NCBI GenBank assembly: GCA_900696525.1
Contig: CAADGL010000015.1
Span: 1 to 64,000 of the forward strand
Direction: 5' to 3'
Source of the DNA: an uncultured Planctomycetota bacterium
GTDB taxonomy: Bacteria > Planctomycetota > Phycisphaerae > UBA1845 > Fen-1342
DNA: 64,000 nucleotides
Each line of letters starts with the position of its first letter. Within the stretch, counting starts at the first letter, position 1. This document shows positions 1 to 8,635 of the stretch, one piece after another. The notes below the pieces were generated by a model. It was not told the origin of the DNA. It was given only the letters and a program-made list of their open reading frames with translations, and made no database searches. Both the position numbers and the translations under genes were made by a program.

Positions 1-36
1 AGGCCTGACGCTGCATCGAGGCCTGAGGTTGCATCG
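1..36. repeat. Two-copy 18-bp in-frame tandem repeat inside purH
   Basis: Positions 1-18 and 19-36 are near-identical 18-mers (aggcctgacgctgcatcg versus aggcctgaggttgcatcg, two differences). The repeat is in frame with purH and encodes a duplicated Asp-Ala-(Ala/Thr)-Ser-Gly-Leu unit. More copies may lie beyond the window edge. Confidence 0.8.
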
Positions 37-911
37 CTCTCCTGGCGCGAGAGCATAGCCCCCGCGCGCGTCAGCTCCGCGCACAGCCCGAGCGCCGCAT
101 CCGCATCGAGGTAGTTGTTGTACGACAGCGCCTGGGCCCTATTCAGCAGCAGGCCGGCCCAGGTCAGGTCGAACGAGCGGGGCACGCCGGCCGTCAGACC
201 GCGAAGCACAACCTCTGGCACGCGGCTCTCTGCCACACTGGCGGCCGCAGCACACTGATGCGGGTTCTCTCCGTATCGCAGCGCTTCTGTCTCGGTCAGA
301 TGAACCGCGCCGGCTCGCCCCTTGCTCATCCATGATGCGATCGCCGCATCGTATCGGCTCGTCGCAAGCAGGGCGCCAACCGCGTAGTCACGCCGCACCT
401 GTTCCCAACCCTCGTTCGTCAGCGCGTCTTCGCGAAGCCACAGCCGCAGGCGCTCGAGGTCATCTGGGTGCACAGGAACCAGCACGTGCCGGTGGTTCTT
501 CGCCGCCGCGCGCAGCAGCGCCACGCCCCCGACGTCGATCATCTCGATCGCCTGCTCGAACGTGCAGTTCGGGTCTGCCACAGCCTTTTCGAACGGATAC
601 AGATTCACCACGACCAGGTCGATCGGCTCGATCCCCTGCTTCGCGAGCTGCCGCATGTGCTCCGGGTTGTCGCGGTCGGCCAGGATCGCCGCGTGAATCT
701 TCGGGTGCAGCGTCTTGACGCGGCCGTCCAGCAGCTCCGGAAAGCCGGCGATCGTCTCGACGAGCGTGACCGGAATGCCCGCCTCCGTCAGCACCTTCGC
801 CGTGCCGCCCGTGGAGATCAGCTCGATGCCAAACTCGTCGTGCAGGGCGCGCGCGAACTCGACGATGCCCGTCTTGTCGTAAACGCTGATCAGCGCTCGG
901 CGGATCTTCAA
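1..911 (-). CDS. purH: Bifunctional IMP cyclohydrolase / AICAR formyltransferase (PurH), N-terminal part
   Basis: PurH catalyses the last two steps of IMP synthesis in the cytoplasm. The visible 303 codons begin with IRRALISVYDKTG, the typical opening of the MGS-like cyclohydrolase domain. They continue with STGGTAKVLTEAG and HPKIHAAILADRDN, and then the start of the formyltransferase domain (SYNNYLDADAAL). The gene runs off the window at position 1, so the C-terminal half is missing. The only start that fits the family N-terminus is TTG at 911; there is no ATG in frame just upstream, so this start is inferred. Oddity: the last residues in the window are encoded by an 18-bp in-frame tandem repeat (1-36) where the family normally proceeds towards KHTNPCG. 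It is divergent from the LPP20-like gene at 1139. Confidence 0.9.
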   Translation of the reverse strand, partial: MKIRRALISVYDKTGIVEFARALHDEFGIELISTGGTAKVLTEAGIPVTLVETIAGFPELLDGRVKTLHPKIHAAILADRDNPEHMRQLAKQGIEPIDLVVVNLYPFEKAVADPNCTFEQAIEMIDVGGVALLRAAAKNHRHVLVPVHPDDLERLRLWLREDALTNEGWEQVRRDYAVGALLATSRYDAAIASWMSKGRAGAVHLTETEALRYGENPHQCAAAASVAESRVPEVVLRGLTAGVPRSFDLTWAGLLLNRAQALSYNNYLDADAALGLCAELTRAGAMLSRQESDATSGLDAASG

Positions 912-1138
912 GCCAGTGTCCAGTCCCCGATGTCGCCCCTCGGCCCCCTCGGCGCCCGTGGGCCTTCCACCACACGGGATTCGGCGCCGGGGATACCCCC
1001 CCAGCGCCGCTTTCCCCTTATTATCGCCCTGCGGCTAACCTCGGCCAAGCCGCATTGTCTTGTTCAGCATGAGTCTCGCTTGCCGCACGCGCCCGTGCGG
1101 CCCTTGGAGCATAACTCTGCCCCGTTCTGGAGACCGCC

Positions 1139-1738
1139 ATGCACGCCAGCCTGATCTCGCTGCTTATTCTCCTGGGACCAGTACCGAACCAGGACCCGCA
1201 ACCCTCCCCCGCCCAGCCCCCCACGCAGGCCGCCTCTGAGCCCGCCGTCATCCGCGCCACCGGCATCGGCCGCCCGCCGCAGGGCAAGCCGGCTCCGCAA
1301 GCGAAGCTCATGGCCCGGCGGGCCGCGGAGGTCGTGGCCCTGCGCAACCTGGCGGCGCAGCTCGAGGGCCAGGCGCTCAGCGAGTCTAACGGCCGCATCT
1401 CGGCCAGAACGGAGACACTGATCCGCGGATTTCGCTATCTCGCGCCGCGCGACCTCGACGACGGCAGCGTCGAGATCACGGTCGAGCTGCCGCTGCCCAC
1501 GCTGATGCACAATCACACGGCCGTCGCCGACCAGACGGTCCAGTTGGAGTCGCGCCTCCAGGCCGCGCAGGCCGAGCTCGAGGCGCTCAAGAACGACCTC
1601 GCCACCTCGCGCCTCGAAGCCGAACGCGCCCGGGCCCGCGCCGCCCAGCTCGAATCCTGGATCGCCGCCCACGCCGCCCACATGGAGAAAGCCGCCGGCG
1701 AGGCCCGCTCGCTGCTCAAGGGCGGCGCCGGCTCGTGA
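1139..1738 (+). CDS. LPP20-family-like exported protein with C-terminal coiled coil
   Basis: A 199-residue protein starting at ATG 1139 behind GGAGA. It has a short hydrophobic N-terminus (SLISLLILLG) and a Pro-rich linker to about residue 38. Residues 40-125 resemble the LPP20/FlgT-N fold: ATGIGRPP, then AKLMARRAAEVVALRNLAAQ and a beta-rich stretch ending VEITVELPL. Residues 130-185 form a heptad-rich coiled coil. The LPP20 family groups outer-membrane lipoproteins and flagellar-associated proteins of varied role. No lipobox Cys is visible here, so an exported soluble or membrane-tethered protein is inferred. It overlaps the next gene at GTGA, so the two are probably translationally coupled. 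The function is unknown. Confidence 0.65.
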   Translation: MHASLISLLILLGPVPNQDPQPSPAQPPTQAASEPAVIRATGIGRPPQGKPAPQAKLMARRAAEVVALRNLAAQLEGQALSESNGRISARTETLIRGFRYLAPRDLDDGSVEITVELPLPTLMHNHTAVADQTVQLESRLQAAQAELEALKNDLATSRLEAERARARAAQLESWIAAHAAHMEKAAGEARSLLKGGAGS

Positions 1739-2238
1739 CGCCGCCCCGCGCGACGGGCGCCGGCGTGGGCGACGGCGGCGATCGCCAGGCGCTCGGGATC
1801 GACGTCGCCTGGCGCATCCGCGCCGCGTGGCGCGCCGTCCCGCTGCTTGTGCGAGTCGCGCGCCATGTGGCACGGCGCGAGGGCTTTTCGCGCGGCAGCC
1901 TGTCCATCGCCGTCGTGGGCGCCCGGCGCATGGCCCGCCTGCACGCCGAGACCACGGGAATCCGCGGCAGCACCGACGTCCTGACCTTCGACCTCGGCAC
2001 GTCGCGCCGCCGCGGCCTGCTCGAGGCCGAGATCGTCGTCTGCGCCGACGAGGCCCGCCGCCGCGCCCGCCCGTTCACCCTCGCCGCGGCCCGCGCCGAG
2101 CTGGCCCTCTATCTCGCCCACGGTCTTCTGCATCTTTCCGGCTACGACGATCACGACCCCGCCGCATTCCGGCGGATGCACGAGCGCGAGGACGATCTGC
2201 TGCGCGAGCTCGGCGTCGGCGCGGTCTTTTGGCGCTGA
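1735..2238 (+). CDS. ybeY: Endoribonuclease YbeY (rRNA maturation factor)
   Basis: YbeY is a zinc-dependent endoribonuclease for 16S rRNA 3'-end maturation and 70S ribosome quality control. The 167-residue product has the family signature: STDVLTFDLG, then EIVVCADEA, then the metal site HGLLHLSGYDDHD near residue 126, followed by MHEREDDLL. The start is GTG at 1735, overlapping the stop of the upstream gene by four bases. The first ~45 residues are an Ala/Arg-rich extension compared with short YbeY proteins, so a start further downstream is possible. It is convergent with the ABC permease gene 35 bp away. Confidence 0.92.
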   Translation: MTPPRATGAGVGDGGDRQALGIDVAWRIRAAWRAVPLLVRVARHVARREGFSRGSLSIAVVGARRMARLHAETTGIRGSTDVLTFDLGTSRRRGLLEAEIVVCADEARRRARPFTLAAARAELALYLAHGLLHLSGYDDHDPAAFRRMHEREDDLLRELGVGAVFWR

Positions 2239-2273
2239 GCCTGCATCGAGCCGGCCCCCCGCCGCACCGCGCC

Positions 2274-3860
2274 CTACAGCCGGGCGCGCCGGCCGGCGGT
2301 GGCCAGCAATCCCCCGGCGCCGAGGGCCGCAAGGGCCGTCATGTACAGGCTCAGGGCGATCACGTCATCGTTGCGCCCGAAGTGAATCTCGTTCAGCAGC
2401 CTCCGCGCCACGTTGTTCACGCTCGGCGGCGTCACCATCTGCGATACGGCCACCTCCGTCAGCGCCAACACGGCCACCAGCAGCCCACCCTTCATGAGCG
2501 CCCCGCGCATCAGCGGCCAGCGCACCTGCCGGCAGCACTGCCACCAGCTCGCCCCGTCGGCGGCGGCCATGCCGGCGTACCCGTCAACGCGCGCCCGGGC
2601 CGCGACCAGCAGCCCGATCGGCACGATCGCCAGCCGCGCCGCCAGGGCCAGGCTCAGGATCGGCCAATGATCGTAAACCGCCGGCGCCTGGTGATACGCC
2701 GCGACGAACGCGTCTCCCACCACGACCGGCGGCATCAGCGCCGCCGCCAGCGCGGCGAGTGCAATAGCCCAACCCGCGCCGCGCAGGACCACCGGCCAGT
2801 CCGCTCGCCGCGGGCCAAGGAGAAAGTCAACTCCCAGCGCCAGCCACACCCCGGCGACCGCGGCGGCGACGGCGTACGGCAGCGCCGGCGCCTGGTCCCT
2901 CTGCATCACGAAGGTGCGCCAGGCGCGCAGCAGCGCCGCCGGTTCGCTCAGGTACGACAGGTAAACGGCCCAGGGCAGCAGCAGCACGGCGGCGGCGAGG
3001 CCCGCCACGACAAGGCCCGGCCATTGCCGCGTCGCCGCGGTTTCCACACGCGACGTGGCCGCGTTCCCGCTCAGCCGCGCCAGCAGCTCCGCCAGTCTCT
3101 TTCGCACCGGCAGCAGTGCGAGCACGACCGCGCCGACGGCCGCCGCCAGGGGCCAGCCCAGCAGCAGCGCCGTCCCGGCTCGCCCGAGCTGCGCTTCGGC
3201 GAGGATCTCGGTGTTCCACGTCTGCACGAGGCACAGGTGGCACACCGAGAACTCGCTCAGCGCCAAGCCGGCGCTCAGGCCGAACGCCGCCAGCACGGCG
3301 GGGGTCATCGTCGGCAGCGCCCCGCGCAGCAAGGCCCTTGCCGGGCTCGCATCCAGCAGCGCTAGCTGGTAGACCCGCCGCGCCGTGCCCTGCCAACCGC
3401 TGAAGATCACGGCCGCCGCCAGCGGCGCGCTCCACGTCCCCAGGCACCACGTCGCACGCCACCGCGTCACCAGCTCGTACTGATCGCGGCTCAGCACCTG
3501 CGCCGTCAGCAGCCCCCCCGGAAGCGCCGGAAGGCTCCACGCATAGGCATAGACGTACGGCGGCGTCAGCAGAACCACGAGCCCCACCGCCGCGCACGTC
3601 CACCGCGCCGCCGCGCTGCGCGCGGCGAGGCCGACCGCCAGCCCGCCGCCGAGAATCGTCGCCACGGCGCCCGAACGCAGCGCCACGTCGACGCCGCGCC
3701 CCAGGAGCATCCAGCGCCGTGGGGACATGGCGGCGGTTTCCCACGCCGCGGCGCGCAGGATCTCGACGGTGGCCGCGGCCGCGGGCCACAGCAGACAGAG
3801 CACCGCGAGCGCGATCGCGCCCCCGATGAACAGCCCGATGCGCCCAGCGGCAGCGCTCAC
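2274..3860 (-). CDS. ABC transporter permease, two fused permease domains (iron(III)/thiamine type)
   Basis: A 528-residue polytopic membrane protein with about 12 hydrophobic segments. It is organised as two similar halves (about residues 50-250 and 300-525), as in FbpB/AfuB/ThiP-type permeases for ferric iron or thiamine. Binding-protein-dependent permease loops can be recognised around the GA(L/M) segments in each half (for example GALPTMTPAVLAAFGLSAG). It would form the inner-membrane channel, but no ATPase or periplasmic binding protein lies beside it in the window, so the substrate cannot be assigned. ATG 3860 overlaps the stop of the upstream radical SAM gene by four bases, so the two are probably co-transcribed. 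Confidence 0.8.
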   Translation of the reverse strand: MSAAAGRIGLFIGGAIALAVLCLLWPAAAATVEILRAAAWETAAMSPRRWMLLGRGVDVALRSGAVATILGGGLAVGLAARSAAARWTCAAVGLVVLLTPPYVYAYAWSLPALPGGLLTAQVLSRDQYELVTRWRATWCLGTWSAPLAAAVIFSGWQGTARRVYQLALLDASPARALLRGALPTMTPAVLAAFGLSAGLALSEFSVCHLCLVQTWNTEILAEAQLGRAGTALLLGWPLAAAVGAVVLALLPVRKRLAELLARLSGNAATSRVETAATRQWPGLVVAGLAAAVLLLPWAVYLSYLSEPAALLRAWRTFVMQRDQAPALPYAVAAAVAGVWLALGVDFLLGPRRADWPVVLRGAGWAIALAALAAALMPPVVVGDAFVAAYHQAPAVYDHWPILSLALAARLAIVPIGLLVAARARVDGYAGMAAADGASWWQCCRQVRWPLMRGALMKGGLLVAVLALTEVAVSQMVTPPSVNNVARRLLNEIHFGRNDDVIALSLYMTALAALGAGGLLATAGRRARL

Positions 3861-4729
3861 GGATACACCGCGGCCGGCGCGCCTGCGGCCCGGACGCGCT
3901 CGGCGATCTCCTCAAGCACCTGCGCGTCCAGTGGGCCGATCCAGTCTTCGGCGGGCCGCCGCGCGACGGTGTAGACCTGAACGAGCTTGAGCCGGGCGCC
4001 GCGTTCGATCAGGTCGCGGAGGCGCTGGACGTAGGCTTCGATCTCGTGGCCGGAGGGCGCCTGGCCGTGAATGGCCATGAACATCGACTGGATGACAATG
4101 GGCCGGCAGTGCGCCGCATGGGCGATGTTTCCGACGATCTCATCCAACCGGAGCAGGGTGCGGTTCACTTTCTCGAAGTAGGCCTGTGTCCCCGCGTCGA
4201 GCTTCGCCCAGACTTCGCCGTTGTTGTGGTCCAGCAGCTCCAGCGCGGCCTCCACCTCGGCGTGGCGGAGCCGGCTCGCGTTCGTAATGACGACGATCTT
4301 CGTGTCGCCCAGTGCCAGCTCATGCCGCAAGCCCACGACGAGCTCGACGGCCGCGCGAAACTGCGGGGAGGCCGTCGGCTCGCCGTCGCCGGAGAAGGCG
4401 ATGTCCCGCAGGCGGCGCAGGGTCGGGTCCACGTCTCGGAACTCGGGCTCGTCAAAGATCCGCTCCCGGAGTGTCAGGAGGCTACGCAGTTCCGCGCCGA
4501 GGCGCTCCAGGTCCAGGGTGTGGACCCGCGGAGCGCGCGTTCTGTCGATCTGGCAGTACACGCAGTTGAAGTTGCAGCGCCCGTCTGGGCAAAGATTTAC
4601 GCCGATGCTCAGCCCGCCGCTGCGCCGCCCGATGACCGGGTAGACATACCCGAATCCGTGCCAGCAGCTTCGGTGCTGCGGCAGGTTCCTCTCGCGCTCC
4701 CGTGGTCCGCCCGGTGGCCTTGCGCTCAC
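3857..4729 (-). CDS. Radical SAM protein (COG0731-like)
   Basis: A 290-residue enzyme carrying the radical SAM iron-sulfur motif CNFNCVYC (CxxxCxxC) near residue 52. A SAM-binding glycine-rich segment follows (FSGDGEPTASPQ), and then VVITNAS. This arrangement is typical of the family annotated as Fe-S oxidoreductases related to wyosine synthetase (COG0731). Members of this bacterial group have no firmly assigned substrate. The start ATG 4729 is the first in frame before the conserved region. It overlaps the downstream permease gene by four bases. Intergenic DNA of about 270 bp carrying an RNA-like element on the opposite strand lies upstream. Confidence 0.85.
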   Translation of the reverse strand: MSARPPGGPRERERNLPQHRSCWHGFGYVYPVIGRRSGGLSIGVNLCPDGRCNFNCVYCQIDRTRAPRVHTLDLERLGAELRSLLTLRERIFDEPEFRDVDPTLRRLRDIAFSGDGEPTASPQFRAAVELVVGLRHELALGDTKIVVITNASRLRHAEVEAALELLDHNNGEVWAKLDAGTQAYFEKVNRTLLRLDEIVGNIAHAAHCRPIVIQSMFMAIHGQAPSGHEIEAYVQRLRDLIERGARLKLVQVYTVARRPAEDWIGPLDAQVLEEIAERVRAAGAPAAVYP

Positions 4730-4791
4730 GCAATGGCTCCCTTTTTCTGAATGATTCCTCGCCGTCTCGCCGGAAAGCGCCGCGGTTTTGG

Positions 4792-4797
4792 AATACT
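4792..4797 (+). promoter_or_regulatory. Candidate extended -10 element for the orphan RNA
   Basis: The stretch TGGAATACT at 4789-4797 resembles an extended -10 (TGnTATAAT). It sits just upstream of the series of hairpins that ends in the terminator at 4939. No convincing -35 box is seen. The assignment rests on position and is weak. Confidence 0.3.
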
Positions 4798-4799
4798 AC

Positions 4800-4939
4800 C
4801 CGCGCGGCGGGGGTTTTGTTGGGTGAACTGAGCTCTCCACACGGCGTGGAGAGGGTTGGCAAGATGTAAGTCGGCTCGCCCTTCTTGCCAATTTGGATCA
4901 GGAGCCCGTTCCCAGGTCGGAGGGAGCGGGCTTTTTTTT
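4800..4939 (+). ncRNA. Candidate structured small RNA ending in an intrinsic terminator
   Basis: No coding gene fits this plus-strand stretch between two minus-strand genes, yet it contains three consecutive stem-loops. CTCTCCAC (4833-4840) pairs perfectly with GTGGAGAG (4846-4853). TTGGCAAG (4856-4863) pairs perfectly with CTTGCCAA (4884-4891). The third is an 11-bp terminator stem followed by eight T residues. A TGGAATACT element lies just upstream. No plus-strand gene follows, so a leader or riboswitch role is unlikely and a free small RNA of about 110-140 nt is inferred. I do not recognise the class; it does not match the conserved parts of SRP RNA, tmRNA or RNase P RNA. Confidence 0.45.
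4903..4939 (+). terminator. Strong rho-independent terminator
   Basis: AGCCCGTTCCC (4903-4913) pairs with GGGAGCGGGCT (4922-4932) in an 11-bp stem with a single G-T wobble. The loop is eight bases and a run of eight T residues follows (4932-4939). The T tract is on the plus strand only, so it terminates plus-strand transcription, where no protein gene ends. Confidence 0.78.
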
Positions 4940-4997
4940 GCGAATCTCCGCCCGTTGCGCACGCGCTCTTTGTGCATACGCAGCTCTTTCTGTGCAC

Positions 4998-6584
4998 TTA
5001 GCGCCCTACAAGCGCAACATGCACACGCCAAGTCTCGCTGATGAGTCGGCGATCTCCGGCGTCACCCAGCAGCACGTCGCGCCACGACGATCCTGCCTGC
5101 GACTCACTCACGACAACAAACGCGCGGTCATGCCCGCGAACGGCTCCCGAGACCAGTTCCGGCAACGAGCCGGCATCGCGGAACTCGACGACCCGCGGGT
5201 TGCGGTGGGCCGCCAGCCGGCGCAACACCTCGCCCTCCCCAGGATTGCCGGACGGAATCTCACAAAACTCGGCCCGGCTGCGCCGGCCAGTCTCGTAGTA
5301 CCCCACGGCCAGGTAGCTCGTTCGGTACACGAAGATCGGCGCCGCGCCGCTCGGATCGCGCGCTGCGATTGCCGCCATCGCCCCGCGGTAGTCGGGCCGC
5401 CAGGGCCGGGCGCGCTGCTCCCGGAGCGCCGGCGCGAGCCACACCACCGCGGCGCCGACCAGCGCGAGCGCCCCCGCGCGCTCGGCCACGACCGCGCGCG
5501 ACCGCAGCCCGATCGCCGCCGCCCGCACCGACCACGCCACGCCCACGAGGTACAAGGGCTGAAGCAGGTTCAGGTACTTGGGCTGCCATACCGGCTTCCA
5601 CATCGTCAGGACCACGAAGGCCGCCATCGCGCCGTACAACACGCCGATGTAAAGCATCCACTCGCGGCGGGCGCCGCGGCTTGCCAGCCACGCGATCACG
5701 CCCGGAAGCGCGATGGCGGCCAGCAGCATCGCGATCTGCCCGCCGCTCAACTCCGCCGGAACGCGCCGTGCCGCCGGGTGTCCCAGCGTCCACTCGACGA
5801 GCATGGTGGCCACGCCGTGCCACGTTGGCGCTCCCTGCCAGTACGAGTACCCGCCCGGGGTGAGTAACCCCGGCCGCACGTACAGCGCCACGCACGGAGC
5901 CGTCAACGCCGCCGCCGCAAGCAGCCACGCGGCGGCGCGCCAGGACGGCCGGGCGCGCGGGGGCATGAGCGTCCACAGCAGCGCGCCGGCGAGCTGCCCG
6001 GCCAGCAGCACGAACCCCTGGAAATGCACGTACGGGGCCATCGCCGCAAGCACGGCGTAGACGGCTCCGTTGGCGGTGTTCGGTCGGCGCAGCAGCCGCA
6101 GCAGGCACAGCGTAGACAGCAGACCCAGCAGGCCCGAGAGCGCGTACGCGCGCGTCTCCTGGCTGAAGAACACGTGCTGCGGCGCGAGGGCCAGCAGCAT
6201 CGCCGCCGCCCAGCCCGCGCATGCGCTGCCCGAGAACGCGCGCCCCAGCAGTCCCACGGCGTAGACCGCCGCCACGCCGAAGCAAGCCGAGAGCGAGCGA
6301 ACGCCTGCTTCGGCATCGCCGAAAAGCGCGATCCATCCCTTCAGCAGGACGCGATACAGCGGCGGGTTGCCCGGATCAACACACGACCCAAGCAGGGTGC
6401 CCAGAGGCAACTGCGTGTACAGCAGGCTCGCGGCCTCGTCTTCCCACAGGCTTTCGTCGCCGATCCCCCAGAAGCGCAGCCCCGCCGCCGCCGCCGCCGG
6501 CAGCAGCAGCCAGAAGTGAAAGGCCGGGCGGCGCGGCTCGCGCGCCCGTCCGGATCCAGTGGCGGGTGCATCGGTGTCCGGCAT
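4998..6584 (-). CDS. Membrane glycosyltransferase of the GT39/ArnT/PMT type
   Basis: A 528-residue integral membrane protein with about ten hydrophobic helices. Near the N-terminus it has the acidic periplasmic-loop signature of polyprenyl-phosphate-sugar-dependent transferases: GDESLWEDEAASL (DE pair near residue 48), then DPGNPPLYRVLL. The family transfers sugars from lipid-linked donors to lipids or proteins on the outer face of the cytoplasmic membrane. The exact donor and acceptor cannot be read from the sequence. A C-terminal soluble region of about 130 residues follows the last membrane segment. It lies 18 bp downstream of the antiporter gene and may share its transcript. Confidence 0.8.
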   Translation of the reverse strand: MPDTDAPATGSGRAREPRRPAFHFWLLLPAAAAAGLRFWGIGDESLWEDEAASLLYTQLPLGTLLGSCVDPGNPPLYRVLLKGWIALFGDAEAGVRSLSACFGVAAVYAVGLLGRAFSGSACAGWAAAMLLALAPQHVFFSQETRAYALSGLLGLLSTLCLLRLLRRPNTANGAVYAVLAAMAPYVHFQGFVLLAGQLAGALLWTLMPPRARPSWRAAAWLLAAAALTAPCVALYVRPGLLTPGGYSYWQGAPTWHGVATMLVEWTLGHPAARRVPAELSGGQIAMLLAAIALPGVIAWLASRGARREWMLYIGVLYGAMAAFVVLTMWKPVWQPKYLNLLQPLYLVGVAWSVRAAAIGLRSRAVVAERAGALALVGAAVVWLAPALREQRARPWRPDYRGAMAAIAARDPSGAAPIFVYRTSYLAVGYYETGRRSRAEFCEIPSGNPGEGEVLRRLAAHRNPRVVEFRDAGSLPELVSGAVRGHDRAFVVVSESQAGSSWRDVLLGDAGDRRLISETWRVHVALVGR

Positions 6585-6602
6585 CGGCAGTGCCCCGGTT
6601 GC

Positions 6603-7865
6603 TCAGATGCCCGCGTGCTCGACGGCGGCGCCGGGCAGCGGGCGCGTTCGCAGCGCCAGCTCGAATGCCGGCGTGGCCATCAGCGTCGTCACGACCGCCA
6701 TCAGCACCAGCATGCAGTACAGCGTCGGCGTGATGATGCCGCGCTCCAGGCCGATGTTCGCGATGATGAGCTCCATCAGCCCGCGCGAGTTCATCAGGGC
6801 GCCGATCGCCACGGCGTTCCGCGGCGGCTCACCGTTCATCCACGCCGCCATGCCGCAGGCAAGCCCTTTGCCCAATATCGCCACGGCGAGCACGAGCGCC
6901 ATCACGAGCCACAGCCCGGGAGAATCGACCAGCGCCAACCGCGTGTTGAGCCCGGACCAGACGAAGAAGAACGGCACGAGCATCGCCGTCAGCAGCGGCT
7001 CGATGGTCGCGCGCAGCCGCTCCGTCAGCAACCCGCGCGGCATCGCCACGCCCATCAGGAAGCCGCCGAACACCGCGTAGATGCCGATCCAGTCGGTGAA
7101 CCAGCAGCCGAGCGCCACGAGCATCAGCACCCACGCCAGGACGCCGCGGCTCAGCTTGCCTTCACGCTCGACCGCGCGCGCCAGCGGGCGCAGCAGCGGC
7201 CGCAGCACGACCAGCACGAACGCCACGTAGGCCAGCCCGCCGCCGATCGCCCAGACGGCGATGGCGGCCTCGTTCTGAAAGCTCGCCAGCACGATCGCCA
7301 GCACGCACCAGGCCGAAGCGTCGTCGATCGAGCCCGCCGCCAGCGAAAGCGCCCCCAGCCGCGTGCCCGTCAGCCCGCGCTCGAAGATGATCCGCGCCAG
7401 CATCGGAAACGCCGTGATCGACATCGCCGACCCGAGATACAGCATCACCTCCCACGCCGCCGCGTCTTTCGAGAACAGCCGCGCGTCGCCGGCGTACGCA
7501 AGGCCGAGCAGGGCGCCGAGGGCCATCGGCGTGGCGATGCCGGCCATCGACACGGCGACCGCGCCGTGGGCGCGCTCGCGCAGCAGGTCGAAGCGGAACT
7601 CCAGCCCGACGGTGAACATGTAGAACGCGACCGCGACCTGGGCCACCGTGTACAGCACGGGATGGGTCGGCGCCGGGAACAGCGCCGCCTGCCCCTCCGG
7701 CGCCAGGTATCCGAACAGCGACGGGCCCAGCAGCACGCCCGCCACCATCTCGCCCACGACCTGCGGCTGGCCGAGCCGCCGTGCAACCAGCCCGACGACC
7801 CGGCATGCACCCAGGATCGCCGCGAGCTGGAGGAAGAAAAGAACGGAGACATCGAAGTTTGACAA
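6603..7865 (-). CDS. Cation/proton antiporter, CPA2 (Kef/NapA-like) family
   Basis: A 420-residue membrane protein with about 12 transmembrane segments. The family opening is clear (GQPQVVGEMVAGVLLGPSLFG), followed by FYMFTVGLEF and the core segment AGSIDDASAWCVLAI. The SIDDA pair matches the DD ion-binding motif of electrogenic CPA2 antiporters, which suggests Na+/H+ exchange. There is no C-terminal TrkA-N domain, unlike KefB and KefC. The only plausible start that keeps the first helix is TTG at 7865. Neighbours are DeoC upstream (14 bp) and a GT39-type glycosyltransferase downstream (18 bp), so a loose operon is likely. Confidence 0.88.
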   Translation of the reverse strand: MSNFDVSVLFFLQLAAILGACRVVGLVARRLGQPQVVGEMVAGVLLGPSLFGYLAPEGQAALFPAPTHPVLYTVAQVAVAFYMFTVGLEFRFDLLRERAHGAVAVSMAGIATPMALGALLGLAYAGDARLFSKDAAAWEVMLYLGSAMSITAFPMLARIIFERGLTGTRLGALSLAAGSIDDASAWCVLAIVLASFQNEAAIAVWAIGGGLAYVAFVLVVLRPLLRPLARAVEREGKLSRGVLAWVLMLVALGCWFTDWIGIYAVFGGFLMGVAMPRGLLTERLRATIEPLLTAMLVPFFFVWSGLNTRLALVDSPGLWLVMALVLAVAILGKGLACGMAAWMNGEPPRNAVAIGALMNSRGLMELIIANIGLERGIITPTLYCMLVLMAVVTTLMATPAFELALRTRPLPGAAVEHAGI

Positions 7866-7879
7866 GGCGGCGTTCCCGT

Positions 7880-8566
7880 CTACGCGTTGCGCAGTTGCGC
7901 CAGTACGGCCACGCTCGCCGACATGCCCAGCCGGTCTGCGCCGGCCTCCAGCATTGCCCGGGCGATCCGAAGATCCCGAATGCCCCCCGCCGCCTTCACC
8001 TTCAGCGGCGCCGCGTGCTTGCGCAGCAGCGCCACGTGCTCGACTCGCGCGCCCCCTGCCGGGTGCATGCCCGTCGAAGTCTTCACGAAGTCCGCCTGCG
8101 CCTCTGCCGTGCAGCGGCAGCCCTGCACGATCTGCCGCTCGTCCAGCACGGCGGTCTCCAGAATCACCTTGACCAGGACGCGCTCATCCAGCGTTTTCAC
8201 CGCATCGACGACGCTCGCGATGTCGCGGGTCACGAGCTGCGCGTCGCCGCCGGTCAGTGCCCCGATGTTGATCACCATGTCGATCTCGGTGGCGCCCTGC
8301 CTCACCGCGCGGGAGGCTTCCGCGGCCTTGATCTCGGCCAGGCTCGCGCCCAGCGGAAAGCCCGCCACGCTGCAAACACGCGTCGCCGCGCCGTCCAGTC
8401 GCGCCGCGGCGCGCTCGACCCAGACCGGGTTCACGCACGCCGCCACGAAATCGTTCTCGATGCACTCGTCGCAGAGCCGGTCGATCTGCTCCGCGGTGGC
8501 CTCCGGCTTGAGCAGCGTGTGATCGATCAGCCGCGCCCATCCGCGCGCATCCGTCGGTATGACCAT
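7880..8566 (-). CDS. deoC: Deoxyribose-phosphate aldolase
   Basis: DeoC cleaves 2-deoxyribose 5-phosphate to glyceraldehyde 3-phosphate and acetaldehyde, letting cells use deoxynucleosides. The 228-residue product matches the family from end to end: LIDHTLLKPEAT near residue 13, then VCSVAGFPLG, VLVKVILET and the Schiff-base lysine motif FVKTSTG near residue 165. The C-terminal KAAGGIRD phosphate-binding segment is also present. The start is ATG 8566, without a clear Shine-Dalgarno sequence. It is the first gene of the likely deoC-antiporter-GT39 run. Confidence 0.95.
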   Translation of the reverse strand: MVIPTDARGWARLIDHTLLKPEATAEQIDRLCDECIENDFVAACVNPVWVERAAARLDGAATRVCSVAGFPLGASLAEIKAAEASRAVRQGATEIDMVINIGALTGGDAQLVTRDIASVVDAVKTLDERVLVKVILETAVLDERQIVQGCRCTAEAQADFVKTSTGMHPAGGARVEHVALLRKHAAPLKVKAAGGIRDLRIARAMLEAGADRLGMSASVAVLAQLRNA

Positions 8567-8635
8567 CGCGGAACCCGGCCCTTTCCAGCAACACCCACGG
8601 GATGGACGCGCCTGCCGCCGCGCCCCTTCGACCTT

